NCBI RefSeq assembly: GCF_900104355.1
Contig: NZ_FNIY01000003.1
Span: forward strand, 310,001-374,000
Direction of reading: 5' to 3'
Origin: Phyllobacterium sp. OV277
GTDB taxonomy: Bacteria > Pseudomonadota > Alphaproteobacteria > Rhizobiales > Rhizobiaceae
DNA: 64,000 nt
Part shown: one piece after another, positions 49,025 to 59,154 of the stretch
Numbering within the stretch: position 1 is the stretch's first letter
Layout: every line of letters starts with the position of its first letter
Position numbers and translations under genes: made by a program
The notes under the pieces: model-generated
Told to the model about the DNA's origin: nothing
What the model saw: the letters and a program-made list of their open reading frames with translations, nothing else
Database searches by the model: none

Positions 49025-51421
49025 TCAGGCAAAATAGGTGTCGGAGATGGTATCGGACAACGCGCCGATTTCATTGGCGAGATCATAAAGCTTATCAGGG
49101 GTCAGCTCATCAGCTTCCATGATGGCAAGCTGCGTGTGCAGGCGGAGCACATCCTTGGAAAAGGCCGACATGTGCGCCCCGGCATCACGCTGCGGCAGAA
49201 GACTGAACTCTGTTTTCAGCGCATCGAGCTGAAAGATGATCGAGCGCGGATTGAGCGGATCAAGCGCCAGAAGGTCGAGCACACTCAAACGGCCGGAATA
49301 GACGCTGTATTGACGCCGGTGCGTCATCACGCTGTCGCCGATTTCAAGCAGCATTTCCAGCGCTCCCTCGGGCGCTTCGTGGCGGGAAAGATTGGCGAGA
49401 ATGCGGGCCATCTGGATACCGCGCTCGACCCGGCGGCCGATTTCGAGGAAACGCCAGCCGGTGAAACGATACATATTCTCATGCACCAGACCGGAGAACC
49501 CGGCCAGCTTGCGCAGGATAATGGTCATGGCGCGGGTGCCGTCATCGCCCTGCGAGACGACATCCTGAAAGCGGTGCACAGTCTTTGACAGATCGCGCAA
49601 CGCCAGCCAGCCATCGGGCGAGAACCGGTCGCGGATGCGCCCGGCGCTCAGCATGGCGCCATCAATCGACCGCAACAGGCCTTTTGGCACGGCCTCATCC
49701 AGATCAATACCCAGCGGTTTGAGCTGATCGCGCATTTCTGTCAAAAGGGGCAGTTCCGCATTGGCCGTCTCGGCATAACGGGCATGACAGGCGCGCAGGA
49801 TACGTGCCGTGGCTTCGGCACGCTCGATATAGCGCCCCATCCACATCAGGTTTTCGGCGGCGCGGCTTGGCAGGGTGCCGGGTACATTGCGTCTGAAAGC
49901 ATCATCTTCGCGCGGCAGCAGCGTATCATGACGCACAGGGGCCGAACTGGTGATCCACACATCCGCCGCCTGCCCGCCGCGCTGCATGGCGATAGCCGCC
50001 GTATCCAGCGTAAAACCGACGCGGGCAAAACCGCCGGGCATAAAACTCCAGCCATCCTTGTGGCGTGCCGCAAAGACGCGCAGGACAAAGGGGCGCGGTT
50101 CGAGCTTGCCGTCGACATAAACAGGTGTCGTCGACAGTTTCACCGCTTCCTGCCCGACCAGCCCGCGACCATCGGTTTTAAGCCTGTGCAACAGCGCCTG
50201 ACGCGCCGTCTCGTCAAGCGCCGAACCCAGAACCGTCGCCTGTACATCTTCAAACGGCAGGCGTGTCGACAATGCAGGGCCTACCATCATCTGATCCAGC
50301 CGGTTGATGACCTGCTGGCGCTCTTTTTCCTGACCGCACCACCATGTGGCAATGCTTGGTAAGGCAAGGCTGCGATCATGCAGCGCCTTGGAGATGGCTG
50401 GAAGAAAGGCAAGCAGCGCCCGCGTTTCGAGAATGCCGGAGCCAAGCGCATTGACGAGCGAAACGGAACGCTGGCGCAGCGCCCCAACCATGCCCGGCGT
50501 ACCGATCCACGAATCGGATTTCAGTTCCAGCGGGTCCATATAGGCCGCATCCATGCGCCGCCACAGCACATCAATGGGTTTCAGGCCGGAAACGGTGCGC
50601 ACCATCACCCGCCCCTTGCTCACAGTCAGGTCATCGCCTTCCAAAAGCATGATGCCGAGATAGCGGGCGATATAGGCATGTTCGAAATAGGTTTCGTTGT
50701 TGGGTCCGGGCGTCAGGATCGCCGCACGGCCCGCCGGATCATTGATCAGGCTTTGCAGGGAATCGCGGAAATCCTTGAAAAACCCGGCAAGGCGGTGGAC
50801 ATTCATTTCGGTGGAAATATCTGACAGCGCACGGGTGGTGGCAACGCGGTTTTCCAGCGCAAAACCGGCACCTGATGGCGCCTGCGTGCGGTCCCCCAGC
50901 ACCCACCACTGGCCATTGGGTGCACGGCCAAGCTCAAAGGCGCAGAAATGCAGGAAATGTCCGCTCGCCGGTTTGACACCGGCAACAGGGTGCAGAAATT
51001 CAGGGTTGGAGGCGATGAGATCAGGCGGCAGCAAACCATCGCGCACCAGCCGGTTATCGCCATAGATATCGGCGACAATATCTTCCAGAAGGTCAGCACG
51101 CTGGGTCAGCCCTGCGGTGATCGCGCGCCACTCATCCTCGTTGATGAGCAGCGGAATATGAGCCAGCGGCCATTCCCGCTCCTGCGTGCCTGTTTCGTCA
51201 TAAACACGATAAAACACACCGGCATCATGCAGATACTGGTTGGCACGGGCAAAACGGGTGGCAAGCTTGTCAGGACCAAGCGTATCGAGCGAACGCAACA
51301 GCTTTTCCCAGCCGGGACGTACCGCACCGTTGGGATCAATCATCTCATCTGCCACCCCTGCCAGCGGTTTATAGCTGGCAAGCAGGCCGGAGAGAGGAGT
51401 TGCTTTCACGCTTTGTGACAT
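49025..51421 (-). CDS. Circularly permuted ATP-grasp fused to alpha-E domain
   Basis: A 798-aa fusion. Residues 1-500 are a circularly permuted ATP-grasp type 2 ligase (HVFYRVYDETG-like start; ILTPGPNNETYFEHAYIARY; LPSIATWWCGQEKERQQVIN). Residues from about 510 form the helical alpha-E domain (LMWMGRYIERAEATARILRA, then LNPRSIIFQLDALKTEFSLL). In many species these two are separate genes; the fusion is frequent in Rhizobiales. They belong to the transglutaminase/DUF2126 cluster and likely join an amino-acid or peptide to another using ATP. Confidence 0.87.
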   Translation of the reverse strand: MSQSVKATPLSGLLASYKPLAGVADEMIDPNGAVRPGWEKLLRSLDTLGPDKLATRFARANQYLHDAGVFYRVYDETGTQEREWPLAHIPLLINEDEWRAITAGLTQRADLLEDIVADIYGDNRLVRDGLLPPDLIASNPEFLHPVAGVKPASGHFLHFCAFELGRAPNGQWWVLGDRTQAPSGAGFALENRVATTRALSDISTEMNVHRLAGFFKDFRDSLQSLINDPAGRAAILTPGPNNETYFEHAYIARYLGIMLLEGDDLTVSKGRVMVRTVSGLKPIDVLWRRMDAAYMDPLELKSDSWIGTPGMVGALRQRSVSLVNALGSGILETRALLAFLPAISKALHDRSLALPSIATWWCGQEKERQQVINRLDQMMVGPALSTRLPFEDVQATVLGSALDETARQALLHRLKTDGRGLVGQEAVKLSTTPVYVDGKLEPRPFVLRVFAARHKDGWSFMPGGFARVGFTLDTAAIAMQRGGQAADVWITSSAPVRHDTLLPREDDAFRRNVPGTLPSRAAENLMWMGRYIERAEATARILRACHARYAETANAELPLLTEMRDQLKPLGIDLDEAVPKGLLRSIDGAMLSAGRIRDRFSPDGWLALRDLSKTVHRFQDVVSQGDDGTRAMTIILRKLAGFSGLVHENMYRFTGWRFLEIGRRVERGIQMARILANLSRHEAPEGALEMLLEIGDSVMTHRRQYSVYSGRLSVLDLLALDPLNPRSIIFQLDALKTEFSLLPQRDAGAHMSAFSKDVLRLHTQLAIMEADELTPDKLYDLANEIGALSDTISDTYFA

Positions 51422-51491
51422 TGGTGTGCTTTATATTCCTGTTTTACTCGCTGTTGCATGAAGATGGTGTGTTGCCGTGGTTCGTGGTTCG

Positions 51492-51640
51492 TGGTTCGAC
51501 AAGCTCACCATGAGGGAGAGTGTGGATGCAACGATAATCGCCAGCATTGCAGATCACCAATGTTGCAGAACTTGACTCCCTTCACCACCCCTCTCCCTCA
51601 TGGTGAGCTTCCTGAGCTTGTCGAAGGGCGAACCACGAAC
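51492..51640. repeat. Palindromic intergenic repeat, family A (copy 3, degenerate)
   Basis: Arm TGGTTCGACAAGCTCACCAT (51492-51511, then GAGGG) and complement CCCTCATGGTGAGCTT (51595-51610), which is followed by a partial second copy of the arm end (CCTGAGCTTGTCGAAGGGCG). Confidence 0.7.
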
Positions 51641-51650
51641 CGGCGGCATT

Positions 51651-51812
51651 CACCCCCCTCTGCCCTGTCGGGCATCTCCCCCACAAGGGGGGAGATCAGC
51701 CTTCAAAGCCATCTTGCACAATCTGAAACTGTTCCGGTTGTGCAAAGGCGTTACTGTCAATGTGATCTCCCCCCTTGTGGGGGAGATGTCCGACAGGACA
51801 GAGGGGGGGTGA
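51651..51812. repeat. 162-bp inverted-repeat element, family B (copy 1)
   Basis: Outer arms CACCCCCCTCTGCCCTGTCG and its inverted copy (...CGACAGGACAGAGGGGGGGTG) enclose inner arms GGCATCTCCCCCACAAGGGG / CCCCTTGTGGGGGAGATG. A second copy is at 59966-60126. The structure, about 160 bp with a central single-copy loop, is that of RIME-like elements of Rhizobiales. Confidence 0.8.
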
Positions 51813-51840
51813 AAAATGCATCACTGTCAGTCCCACAATC

Positions 51841-54800
51841 TCAATGGCGCGGCCTTCTCAGGTCGAGGGTCATGGGGAATTCACCTGATGGTTGCTCCCG
51901 GCGCAGTTCATATCCACCTGTTGTATGGCCCCGCGGTTCGAAACGGGCGAGCCGCCTCGCCTCAGCCTCGTTGGAATTGACCGGGAACGTATCATAGCTG
52001 CGCCCGCCCGGGTGTGCGACATGATAGACGCAACCGCCAATGGCTCGCTGCGACCACTGGTCGTAAATATCGAACACCAAGGGCGTATTGACAGGGATCA
52101 TCGGATGCAGGCCGGAGCGCGGTTGCCATGCCTTGTAGCGCACGCCCGCCACCGCCGTGCCCTGATTCTCGGTCATTTTCAGCGGCACTTCGCGCCCGTT
52201 GCATGCCACGCTGTAGCGGGCCGGGTTAAAGCCATCGACCTTGACCTGAAGCCGCTCCACGGATGAATCGACAAAGCGCACGGTGCCGCCAATGGCGCCC
52301 TGTTCACCCATGACATGCCATGGTTCAAGTGCCTGACGTATTTCCAGCTTGACGCCCTCATTCTCGATTTCGCCGCAGAAAGGAAAGCGGAACTCCAGCT
52401 GCGCTTCGAACCACTCGGGGCGGAAATCAAAGCCGTTCTCGCGCAGATCAGCGAGCACATCGAGAAAATCCTGCCAGACAAAGGCGGGCAACATGAAGCG
52501 GTCATGCAATGACGTGCCCCAGCGCACGAAACTGCCCTGAATGGGATTGTTCCAGAACCGGGCAATCAGCGCGCGGATCAGCAATTGCTGGGCAAGGCTC
52601 ATGCGCGCATTGGGCGGCATTTCGAAGCCACGGAACTCGACCAGACCAAGCCGCCCAGTGGGCCCATCGGGCGAAAACAGCTTGTCGATGCAAATCTCGG
52701 AGCGGTGCGTGTTGCCGGTGACATCCACCAGGAGATTGCGGAACAGCCGGTCGACCAGCCAAGGCAAAGGCGGCGTGCCCTCACCCGGTCGCGGCACCTG
52801 CGCCAAGGCGATCTCAAGTTCATACAGGCTGTCATGGCGCGCTTCGTCAAAGCGCGGGGCCTGACTGGTCGGACCGATGAACAGGCCTGAAAACATGTAG
52901 GACAGCGCGGGATGGCGCTGCCAATGCAGGACAAGGCTTTTCAAAAGATCAGGACGGCGCAGAAACGGGCTGTTGTTGGGTGTTTCACCGCCAACAACCA
53001 CGTGATTGCCGCCGCCGGTACCGGTATGGCGACCGTCGATCATGAATTTATCAGCGCCCAGCCGTGTCTGGCGGGCTTCCTCATAGATCGCCTCGGTCGT
53101 CTCCACGCAGTCGCGCCAGTTGGCGGCGGGGTGGATATTGACCTCGATCACCCCGGGGTCGGGCGCAACGCGGATGACATTGATCCGGTGATCCTGCGGC
53201 GGGCCGTAGCCTTCGATATGCACGGGCAGGCCAAGCTTGTGGGCGGCAGCTTCCGCTGCGGCAACCAGTTCCAGATAATCCTCAAGTGCCTCAACCGGCG
53301 GCATGAATACGCTGAGACGGCCATCGCGCGGCTCAACCGATATGGCCGTGCGCACCGCACCGCCGATTTCGCCCAGTTCCTGCTCCACCCGCTCCTGCTG
53401 ATTGCCTTCAGCGGCTGTGAAAGACGCAACGGTCAGTGGATGTTCTGCTGCGCGTTGTGCTGCCCGTGGCGAGGGGTCTGGCAGTGCACCGCGCTCAACC
53501 GAAGGGTCAACCGGGACGATATAGGGGAAATCGGACGGCGGCACATGCGGCAGCGCACCGAGCGGCAGGCGGTAGCCGACGGGCGAATCCCCCGGCACGA
53601 GAAACAGCTTGCCGCGCCGTGTCGTCCATTTTTCACTGCGCCAACGCGGCCCGGAAGCAAGGCTGTTCCAGCGCTGCACCGGCAGCACAAAACCGCTTGG
53701 CTCGGTGAGGCCACGTTCGAAAACCCGGGCGATACGGCTGCGTTCTTCCGGGTCCTTCAGCTTTGAATTGGAGGGATCGACATTATCAGGCAGATTGCCT
53801 TCCTTGACGATCCATTCAGCCGGGTCCTCATAGGCAGGCGCAACCATTTCCTGTTCAACGCCAAGCTCATCCGCCAGCGCCAGCAGGAGCTTTCCGGCAT
53901 CATCAGGCTTTATATCGGCCGTGCTGTTCTCAGGCGCGATCAGGTCCGGATTGACCCAGATCGGCTTACCGTCCTTGCGCCAGTAGAGCGAGAACGTCCA
54001 GCGCGGCAGGCTTTCGCCGGGATACCATTTGCCCTGCCCGTAATGCAGGAAACCACCCGGCGCAAAACGCTCGCGCAGCCGCCGGATCAGCTTGTCGGCC
54101 TTTTCCCGTTTGGTCGGGCCGACCGCATCGGTGTTCCATTCGCCTGACTCAAAATCATCGATGGAGACGAATGTCGGCTCACCGCCCATGGTCAGCCGAA
54201 CATCACGTTCTTTCAGGATAGCATCCACCTGTTCGCCAAGGGCATCGAGCGCGTTCCATGATTCATCCGAAAACGGCTTGGTAATGCGCGGATGTTCGGA
54301 AACCCTGTCAACGCGCATATCAAAGCCGAATTCCACATTGGCAAACTCCGCCATGCCGGAAATCGGCGCGGCGTTGCGATAATGCGGGGTGGCGGCCAGC
54401 GGCACATGGCTTTCACCAGTCAAAAGGCCGGATGTCGGATCAAGGCCAATCCAGCCGGCACCGGGCAGATAAACCTCGCACCAGGCATGCAGATCGGTAA
54501 AGTCCTTGTCCGTCCCGGCAGGACCATCAATGGCAACGAGATCAGGCTTCAACTGAATGAGATAGCCGGAGACAAACCGCGCGGCGAGCCCAAGATTGCG
54601 CAGGACCTGCACCAGCAGCCAGCTTGAATCGCGGCATGACCCGGAGCGCAGGCCAAGCGTCGCCTCCGGCTCCTGCACACCGGTTTCCATGCGGATGACA
54701 TAGCCGATTTCCCGCTGGATGCGCGCATTGAGATCGACGACAAAGTTCACCGTATTGGTCGGGCTGCGATCGATCGTTGCAAGGAAGTTCGAGACCAATG

Positions 54801-55173
54801 GCCCCATCGGTTCCGGCCTCATATAGATCGACAGATCGTCGCTGATTTCCTGTGGATAGCTGAAAGGCCACGTCTCCGCGACAGGCTCCACAAAGAAATC
54901 GAACGGATTGTAGACGGTCATATCGGCGACGAGATCGACCTCAATCTTCAATTCAGTCACCGGTTCGGGGAAAACGAAGCGGGCAAGGAAATTGCCGTAG
55001 GGGTCCTGTTGCAGATTAACGAAATGATTGGCCGGACTGACTTTCAGGGAATGGCTGAGAACTTTGGTTCGCGAATGCGGCGCTGGCTGGAGCCGGATGA
55101 TTTGCGGCCCGAGCATGATGGGCCGGTCATACTTGTAGTGCGTCAGGTGGTAGACTGCTGCGTGAATTGCCAT
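51841..55173 (-). CDS. Transglutaminase - DUF2126 amidoligase protein
   Basis: An 1110-aa protein. Residues 1-290 are a transglutaminase-like domain with Cys180 ([10 protein letters not shown]), His229 ([10 protein letters not shown]) and Asp245 ([11 protein letters not shown]). Residues from about 330 are DUF2126, an amidoligase related to the glutamine synthetase fold ([32 protein letters not shown], then [20 protein letters not shown]). Together with the ATP-grasp/alpha-E and second transglutaminase genes it forms a predicted peptide-tagging system (Iyer and Aravind proposed such roles). The start ATG 55173 is the natural N-terminus. Confidence 0.88.
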   Translation of the reverse strand: MAIHAAVYHLTHYKYDRPIMLGPQIIRLQPAPHSRTKVLSHSLKVSPANHFVNLQQDPYGNFLARFVFPEPVTELKIEVDLVADMTVYNPFDFFVEPVAETWPFSYPQEISDDLSIYMRPEPMGPLVSNFLATIDRSPTNTVNFVVDLNARIQREIGYVIRMETGVQEPEATLGLRSGSCRDSSWLLVQVLRNLGLAARFVSGYLIQLKPDLVAIDGPAGTDKDFTDLHAWCEVYLPGAGWIGLDPTSGLLTGESHVPLAATPHYRNAAPISGMAEFANVEFGFDMRVDRVSEHPRITKPFSDESWNALDALGEQVDAILKERDVRLTMGGEPTFVSIDDFESGEWNTDAVGPTKREKADKLIRRLRERFAPGGFLHYGQGKWYPGESLPRWTFSLYWRKDGKPIWVNPDLIAPENSTADIKPDDAGKLLLALADELGVEQEMVAPAYEDPAEWIVKEGNLPDNVDPSNSKLKDPEERSRIARVFERGLTEPSGFVLPVQRWNSLASGPRWRSEKWTTRRGKLFLVPGDSPVGYRLPLGALPHVPPSDFPYIVPVDPSVERGALPDPSPRAAQRAAEHPLTVASFTAAEGNQQERVEQELGEIGGAVRTAISVEPRDGRLSVFMPPVEALEDYLELVAAAEAAAHKLGLPVHIEGYGPPQDHRINVIRVAPDPGVIEVNIHPAANWRDCVETTEAIYEEARQTRLGADKFMIDGRHTGTGGGNHVVVGGETPNNSPFLRRPDLLKSLVLHWQRHPALSYMFSGLFIGPTSQAPRFDEARHDSLYELEIALAQVPRPGEGTPPLPWLVDRLFRNLLVDVTGNTHRSEICIDKLFSPDGPTGRLGLVEFRGFEMPPNARMSLAQQLLIRALIARFWNNPIQGSFVRWGTSLHDRFMLPAFVWQDFLDVLADLRENGFDFRPEWFEAQLEFRFPFCGEIENEGVKLEIRQALEPWHVMGEQGAIGGTVRFVDSSVERLQVKVDGFNPARYSVACNGREVPLKMTENQGTAVAGVRYKAWQPRSGLHPMIPVNTPLVFDIYDQWSQRAIGGCVYHVAHPGGRSYDTFPVNSNEAEARRLARFEPRGHTTGGYELRREQPSGEFPMTLDLRRPRH

Positions 55174-55339
55174 GTCGCCTCAAAAGTCAGTTTCGAAAAG
55201 CTACGATTCCACAAATACTCAAGCACTCTACCGTGTTGTCAGCCAATTGAAATCTTTCATTTGCCAAAAATTTTGGCAGCGTCAAAAATTGCCGCATAAA
55301 CGTGCTTGCAACGGCGGTGCTGGCCGCATAGCATCCGCG

Positions 55340-55525
55340 CCGATGGTTTCTCCGGCAAGACAACGCCGGAGATGAAAAGGGAACACGGTGAGGCGTACCC
55401 AAAAGGGACCGAGACCGTGGCTGCCCCCGCAACTGTAAGCGGTGAGCGATGCCTGACATGCCACTGGTTGAAAGACCGGGAAGGCAAGGCGAAGCTGAGA
55501 CCCGCGAGCCAGGAGACCTGCCATC
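55340..55525 (+). promoter_or_regulatory. Cobalamin (B12) riboswitch
   Basis: All main conserved elements are present in order: GGGAACACGGTGAGG-like J (55379 on), CCGTGGCTGCCCCCGCAACTG, TAAGCGG (55421-55442), the B12 box GCCACTG (55460-55466) and GACCCGCGAGCCAGGAGACC (55498-55518). It lies on the plus strand before the DUF1636/ABC operon. When B12 is plentiful such riboswitches lower expression. No U-rich terminator follows, so control may be at translation. Confidence 0.93.
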
Positions 55526-55643
55526 ACACTTGAAATTCGAACCGGACGGGGTGTGCCGGGAGCGATGCGATGTCTCTCCCGCATTGTCGCGATGGTGCAT
55601 TGGCTGCGTTCCCCAACCCCTGTCTTTGAGGCAGCGGACAGGC

Positions 55644-56000
55644 ATGAGCACGCCCACCCACCAGATTATTGTCTGCACCCTGTGCAAGTCAGCCGTTGAC
55701 CAGTCACGGCCGGGGCAGGACCTTGTCGACAGGCTTGCGGCGGAACTTGATGGCGATCCCGCCTATGAGGTGCGCGGTGTTGGCTGCATGGCGGGCTGCG
55801 GACATCCCTGCACCGTCGCGTTTCGATCCCCCAATAAGGCGCAATATCTCTTTGGCGATATCTGTCCCGACACCAACTTTGCCGATCTTGTCGAATTTGC
55901 CCGGATGTATCAGCGGCTTGATGACGGCTGGTCCAAAGCATCACAGCGCCCGGCAGGCCTTTATGACAAGACACTCGCACGCATTCCCGCACATCTATGA
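55644..56000 (+). CDS. DUF1636 predicted metal-binding protein
   Basis: A 118-aa protein with Cys in CTLCKSAVDQ (residues 11, 14), CMAGCGHPC (51, 55, 59) and DICPD, a thioredoxin-like [2Fe-2S]/metal-binding pattern (COG5469). It is the first gene after the B12 riboswitch, so it probably helps cobalt or corrinoid metabolism. ATG 55644 is chosen for its site GCGGACAGGC. Confidence 0.82.
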   Translation: MSTPTHQIIVCTLCKSAVDQSRPGQDLVDRLAAELDGDPAYEVRGVGCMAGCGHPCTVAFRSPNKAQYLFGDICPDTNFADLVEFARMYQRLDDGWSKASQRPAGLYDKTLARIPAHL

Positions 56001-56094
56001 CACGGCAGGCATTGACCAATGTTATAACATTACTATACGAGAACAATGCGCCTGATATGGCACGACAGAGTTTACCGATTTGGGACCCAGCACC

Positions 56095-56940
56095 ATGTGT
56101 TTTGCCTGCAGTCACGGACATCATCAGCCCATGAGCGAGATTGTCATGCGCGCCGACGATGTGACATTTCGCACGTCCGGCCAGACACTTGTGGACGAAA
56201 CCTCGCTCGATATCGAACGAGGTTCGCGGCTCGCCATTATCGGCCCGAATGGTGCCGGAAAATCCACGCTGCTGCGCATGCTGGCGGGCCTGCTGCGCCC
56301 CTCCTCCGGCAGTGTTTACATCGAAGGCACCCCTATTGAACGGTTGAAGCCCAGAGAAAGGGCAAGACGCTTTGCCTTTGTCGGCCAGACCGATGCGCCT
56401 GACCATCAGTTGCTCGTGGAGGATTATGTCTCGCTTGGGCGTATTCCGCATATGGGCGCTCTGACCAAGGCCGGAGATCGCGATATCGTGGCGGAAGCGC
56501 TGCTGCGTGCCAAGGTTGCCCAGTTTTCCCGCCGCCCCATAGGTTCGCTCTCCGGTGGTGAAAGGCAGCGCGTGCAACTGGCTCGTGCTATTGCCCAGCA
56601 GCCTGATATTCTGTTTCTGGATGAACCCACCAATCATCTCGATCCGAAAGCCCGCAGCGAATTGCTGGCGCTTGTCGCCGGACTGGATGTGACTGTCATC
56701 GCGGTGCTGCATGACCTGCCGCTTGTCGCGCCCTTCGCCACCCATGTCGCCGTCATGCACAGCGCACAGTTGGTTGCCATTGGCACGCCTGATGAAACCC
56801 TGACGCCGCGCATTGTCAGCGATGTCTTTGATCTCGACGTATTGCGCCTGCGCCATCCCTCGCAGGATCGCGACCTCATGGTGTTCGAAGCACCGGAACC
56901 TACAACAACAATACAATCTGCTCAGCTACGGAGAATTTGA
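56095..56940 (+). CDS. FecE/BtuD-type ABC transporter ATPase
   Basis: A 281-aa ATPase. Walker A GPNGAGKSTLLRML, signature LSGGERQRVQLARA, Walker B ILFLDEPTNHLDPK and switch His in VLHDLPLVAP all present. The N-terminal extension MCFACSHGHHQP (Cys and His rich) depends on using ATG 56095; ATG 56131 (MSEIVMRADDV) would remove it. It is the energy unit of the B12-regulated importer. Confidence 0.88.
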   Translation: MCFACSHGHHQPMSEIVMRADDVTFRTSGQTLVDETSLDIERGSRLAIIGPNGAGKSTLLRMLAGLLRPSSGSVYIEGTPIERLKPRERARRFAFVGQTDAPDHQLLVEDYVSLGRIPHMGALTKAGDRDIVAEALLRAKVAQFSRRPIGSLSGGERQRVQLARAIAQQPDILFLDEPTNHLDPKARSELLALVAGLDVTVIAVLHDLPLVAPFATHVAVMHSAQLVAIGTPDETLTPRIVSDVFDLDVLRLRHPSQDRDLMVFEAPEPTTTIQSAQLRRI

Positions 56941-57887
56941 TGAAAAGAATGCTGCTCGCCCTCACCTTATCGGTGCTCTCAGCGCCCGCTTGGGCGTTTC
57001 CTGTCACCGTCGACAGCTGCGGCAAGCCGCTGACCTTTGATGCCGCTCCCAAGCGCGCGGTCATTCAGGACATCAATATGAGCGAGATGGCTTTCGCCCT
57101 GCATTTGCAGCCGTCAATAGTTGGCGTTTCGGGCATTACCGGCTGGTACAAGCTGGATGACGCTTTCAAAAAACAGCAGGGGTCCATCCCGGAACTTGCG
57201 CCCAAATATCCAACACTGGAAAATCTCGTCGCCGTTGAGCCCGACTTTTTCTTTGCGGGCTGGAATTACGGCATGAAACCCGGCGGTGAAGTCACGCCTG
57301 ACACGCTCGCCCCGCACGGCATCAAGACGCTGGAGCTGACTGAAAGCTGCATTCATCTCGACAAAAACCGGCCAGCCGCCTCCATGGACCTGCTCTATGG
57401 CGACATGGAAAAGCTCGGCAAGATTTTCGGCAAGGAAGAGGAAGCAAACAAGCTGGTCAGCGGCTGGAAAACCGAGCTTGCCGACCTGAAGGCCAAGATC
57501 GGCGACAAGAGCGGCACCCGTGTGTTCCTCTATGATTCCGGCGAGGACAAGCCGTTCACCGCAGGCAAATTCGCCATTCCGACGGCGATGATCAGCGACG
57601 CCGGTGGCAGCAATATCATGGCCGATCTCGACACAAGCTGGGGCACCACTTCGTGGGAAACCGTCGCCACACGCAATCCTGAGTTCCTCGTGCTCCTCGA
57701 TTATCAGGATGATGCGGGCTATCAGAAACTGCTCGACTTCCTTAAATCGCATCCGGCGATGAAGGAAACCGACGCGGTGAAAAACAATCGCTTCGTCGCC
57801 CTGCGCTATGCGGAACTGACACCCGGCCCCGCCAATATCGAGGCGATCGTCAAGATGGCCAAGGCGATGCACCCGGAAGCATTCTGA
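56940..57887 (+). CDS. Periplasmic binding protein of the B12-regulated importer
   Basis: A 315-aa protein with an N-terminal signal peptide (MKRMLLALTLSVLSAPAWAF). It follows the FecB/BtuF clan (PKRAVIQDINMSEMAFALHL; YPTLENLVAVEPDFFFAGWN). Its riboswitch suggests it binds cobalamin or another corrinoid, but the long 'TTSWETVATRNPEFLVLLDY' region does not settle the ligand. ATG 56940, with GGAG 7 bases upstream, overlaps the ATPase stop. Confidence 0.85.
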   Translation: MKRMLLALTLSVLSAPAWAFPVTVDSCGKPLTFDAAPKRAVIQDINMSEMAFALHLQPSIVGVSGITGWYKLDDAFKKQQGSIPELAPKYPTLENLVAVEPDFFFAGWNYGMKPGGEVTPDTLAPHGIKTLELTESCIHLDKNRPAASMDLLYGDMEKLGKIFGKEEEANKLVSGWKTELADLKAKIGDKSGTRVFLYDSGEDKPFTAGKFAIPTAMISDAGGSNIMADLDTSWGTTSWETVATRNPEFLVLLDYQDDAGYQKLLDFLKSHPAMKETDAVKNNRFVALRYAELTPGPANIEAIVKMAKAMHPEAF

Positions 57888-58907
57888 GTGCTTCCGTCTA
57901 TCCGTCAGCATCTGATGCTTATCGTGGGGGTGATGGCCATTTTGGCCCTCGCCCTCATTTCCATTGCCTATGGGGCAACGGTTATCCCGCTCAGTGATGT
58001 GCTGCGCGCGCTTGCCCATGCCGCCGGTCTCTCCGACACTGCTGTTCAGGGTCCCGTTGGCAAGATCATTGTTGATTTGCGCCTGCCGCGAGTGATCCTT
58101 GCCATTTGCGTTGGCGCCGGGCTCGGCATCATCGGCGCGCTGTTGCAAACCGTCACTCGCAATGATCTCGCCGATCCGTTCCTCTTCGGCCTTTCCAATG
58201 GCGCTGCGGCGGGAGCCGTGTCAGTCATCACCATCATCGGCGACCGGTTCGGCATCTGGACCTTGCCGATTGCAGCGTTCAGTGGCGGCATGCTGGCGGC
58301 GATTGTTGTTTTGATGCTGGTGCGGCGCGTGCAGGGACAGGGACCGGAGCGGCTGATTCTGGCGGGTCTTGCCGTCTCATTCCTCTTTGCTGCACTCACC
58401 AACTATATGGTGTTTGCCGGTGATCAGCGCGCCGCCCATTCGGTGATGTTCTGGACACTTGGCGGCCTCGGCCTTGCCCGCTGGGAAAACCTGCCGCTGG
58501 CGCTTGTCGGCCTTGCGGCGATCCTCATCTACGCGCTTTACAACCACCGCAATCTGGATGCACTGCTGGCAGGCGAAAACACCGCCGAAAGCCTTGGCGT
58601 CCGCGTAACCCGCATCCGCAACACGGTGTTTATCGTCTGCGCTTTTTCAACCGCAATTTTTGTCTCGGTGGCTGGTGTGATCGGTTTCGTCGGCCTGATG
58701 ATCCCGCATATTGCCCGGCGTTTCTCTGGTCAGTTGCATGCGGGGCTGATTGTGACCTGCGCCCTGCTCGGGGCAACGCTGATCCTGCTCAGCGATCTCG
58801 CAGCGCGTTTGCTGCTGGCACCGCAGGAACTACCCATCGGTATTGTTACCAGTTCCATCGGTGCGTTTTTTGTGGTGACAGTGCTGTTGAGGAAACGGCC
58901 GGGGTGA
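57888..58907 (+). CDS. FecCD-family ABC permease
   Basis: A 339-aa membrane protein with about 9-10 helices. VDLRLPRVILAICVGAGLGI, GALLQTVTRNDLADPFLFGL and GVIGFVGLMIPHIARRFSG are FecCD/BtuC motifs. GTG start directly after the binding-protein stop. Completes the B12-regulated importer. Confidence 0.88.
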   Translation: MLPSIRQHLMLIVGVMAILALALISIAYGATVIPLSDVLRALAHAAGLSDTAVQGPVGKIIVDLRLPRVILAICVGAGLGIIGALLQTVTRNDLADPFLFGLSNGAAAGAVSVITIIGDRFGIWTLPIAAFSGGMLAAIVVLMLVRRVQGQGPERLILAGLAVSFLFAALTNYMVFAGDQRAAHSVMFWTLGGLGLARWENLPLALVGLAAILIYALYNHRNLDALLAGENTAESLGVRVTRIRNTVFIVCAFSTAIFVSVAGVIGFVGLMIPHIARRFSGQLHAGLIVTCALLGATLILLSDLAARLLLAPQELPIGIVTSSIGAFFVVTVLLRKRPG

Positions 58908-58990
58908 TTGGGTTTTTGCATAATATGGTGAGCGTCCTGAACTTTCCGCATGGCAAACCACGCACCCGCTCTCCGTCATCCCTGAATATC

Positions 58991-59119
58991 TCCTCCCTCT
59001 CCGTCATCCTCGGGCTTGACCCGAGGACCCACGACTAAGAAGTGCCAAGGTAAACATTGACGCGACGCATTCCAGCAAGGTCCTCGGGTCAAGCCCGAGG
59101 ATGACGGACAGGGAGGAGA
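58991..59119. repeat. Inverted-repeat element, family C
   Basis: Arms beginning TCCTCCCTCTCCGTCATCCT (58991) and the complementary AGGATGACGGACAGGGAGGA (59099 on) are inverted; each holds CCTCGGG-CTTGA-CCCGAGG, itself a hairpin, at 59009-59027 and 59083-59101. It lies between the permease gene and cysQ. Confidence 0.75.
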
Positions 59120-59154
59120 AGCGCTTAAGAAAGCGCAGACTGCTTCACAGAAAA

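Noticed and set aside
55666-56916. 416-codon open frame antisense to DUF1636 and the ATPase
   Set aside because: Shadow frame; the plus strand has Walker and ABC signature motifs.
57114-58148. 344-codon open frame antisense to the B12-regulated binding protein and permease
   Set aside because: No ribosome-binding site or domain; the opposite strand has clear BtuF/FecCD families.
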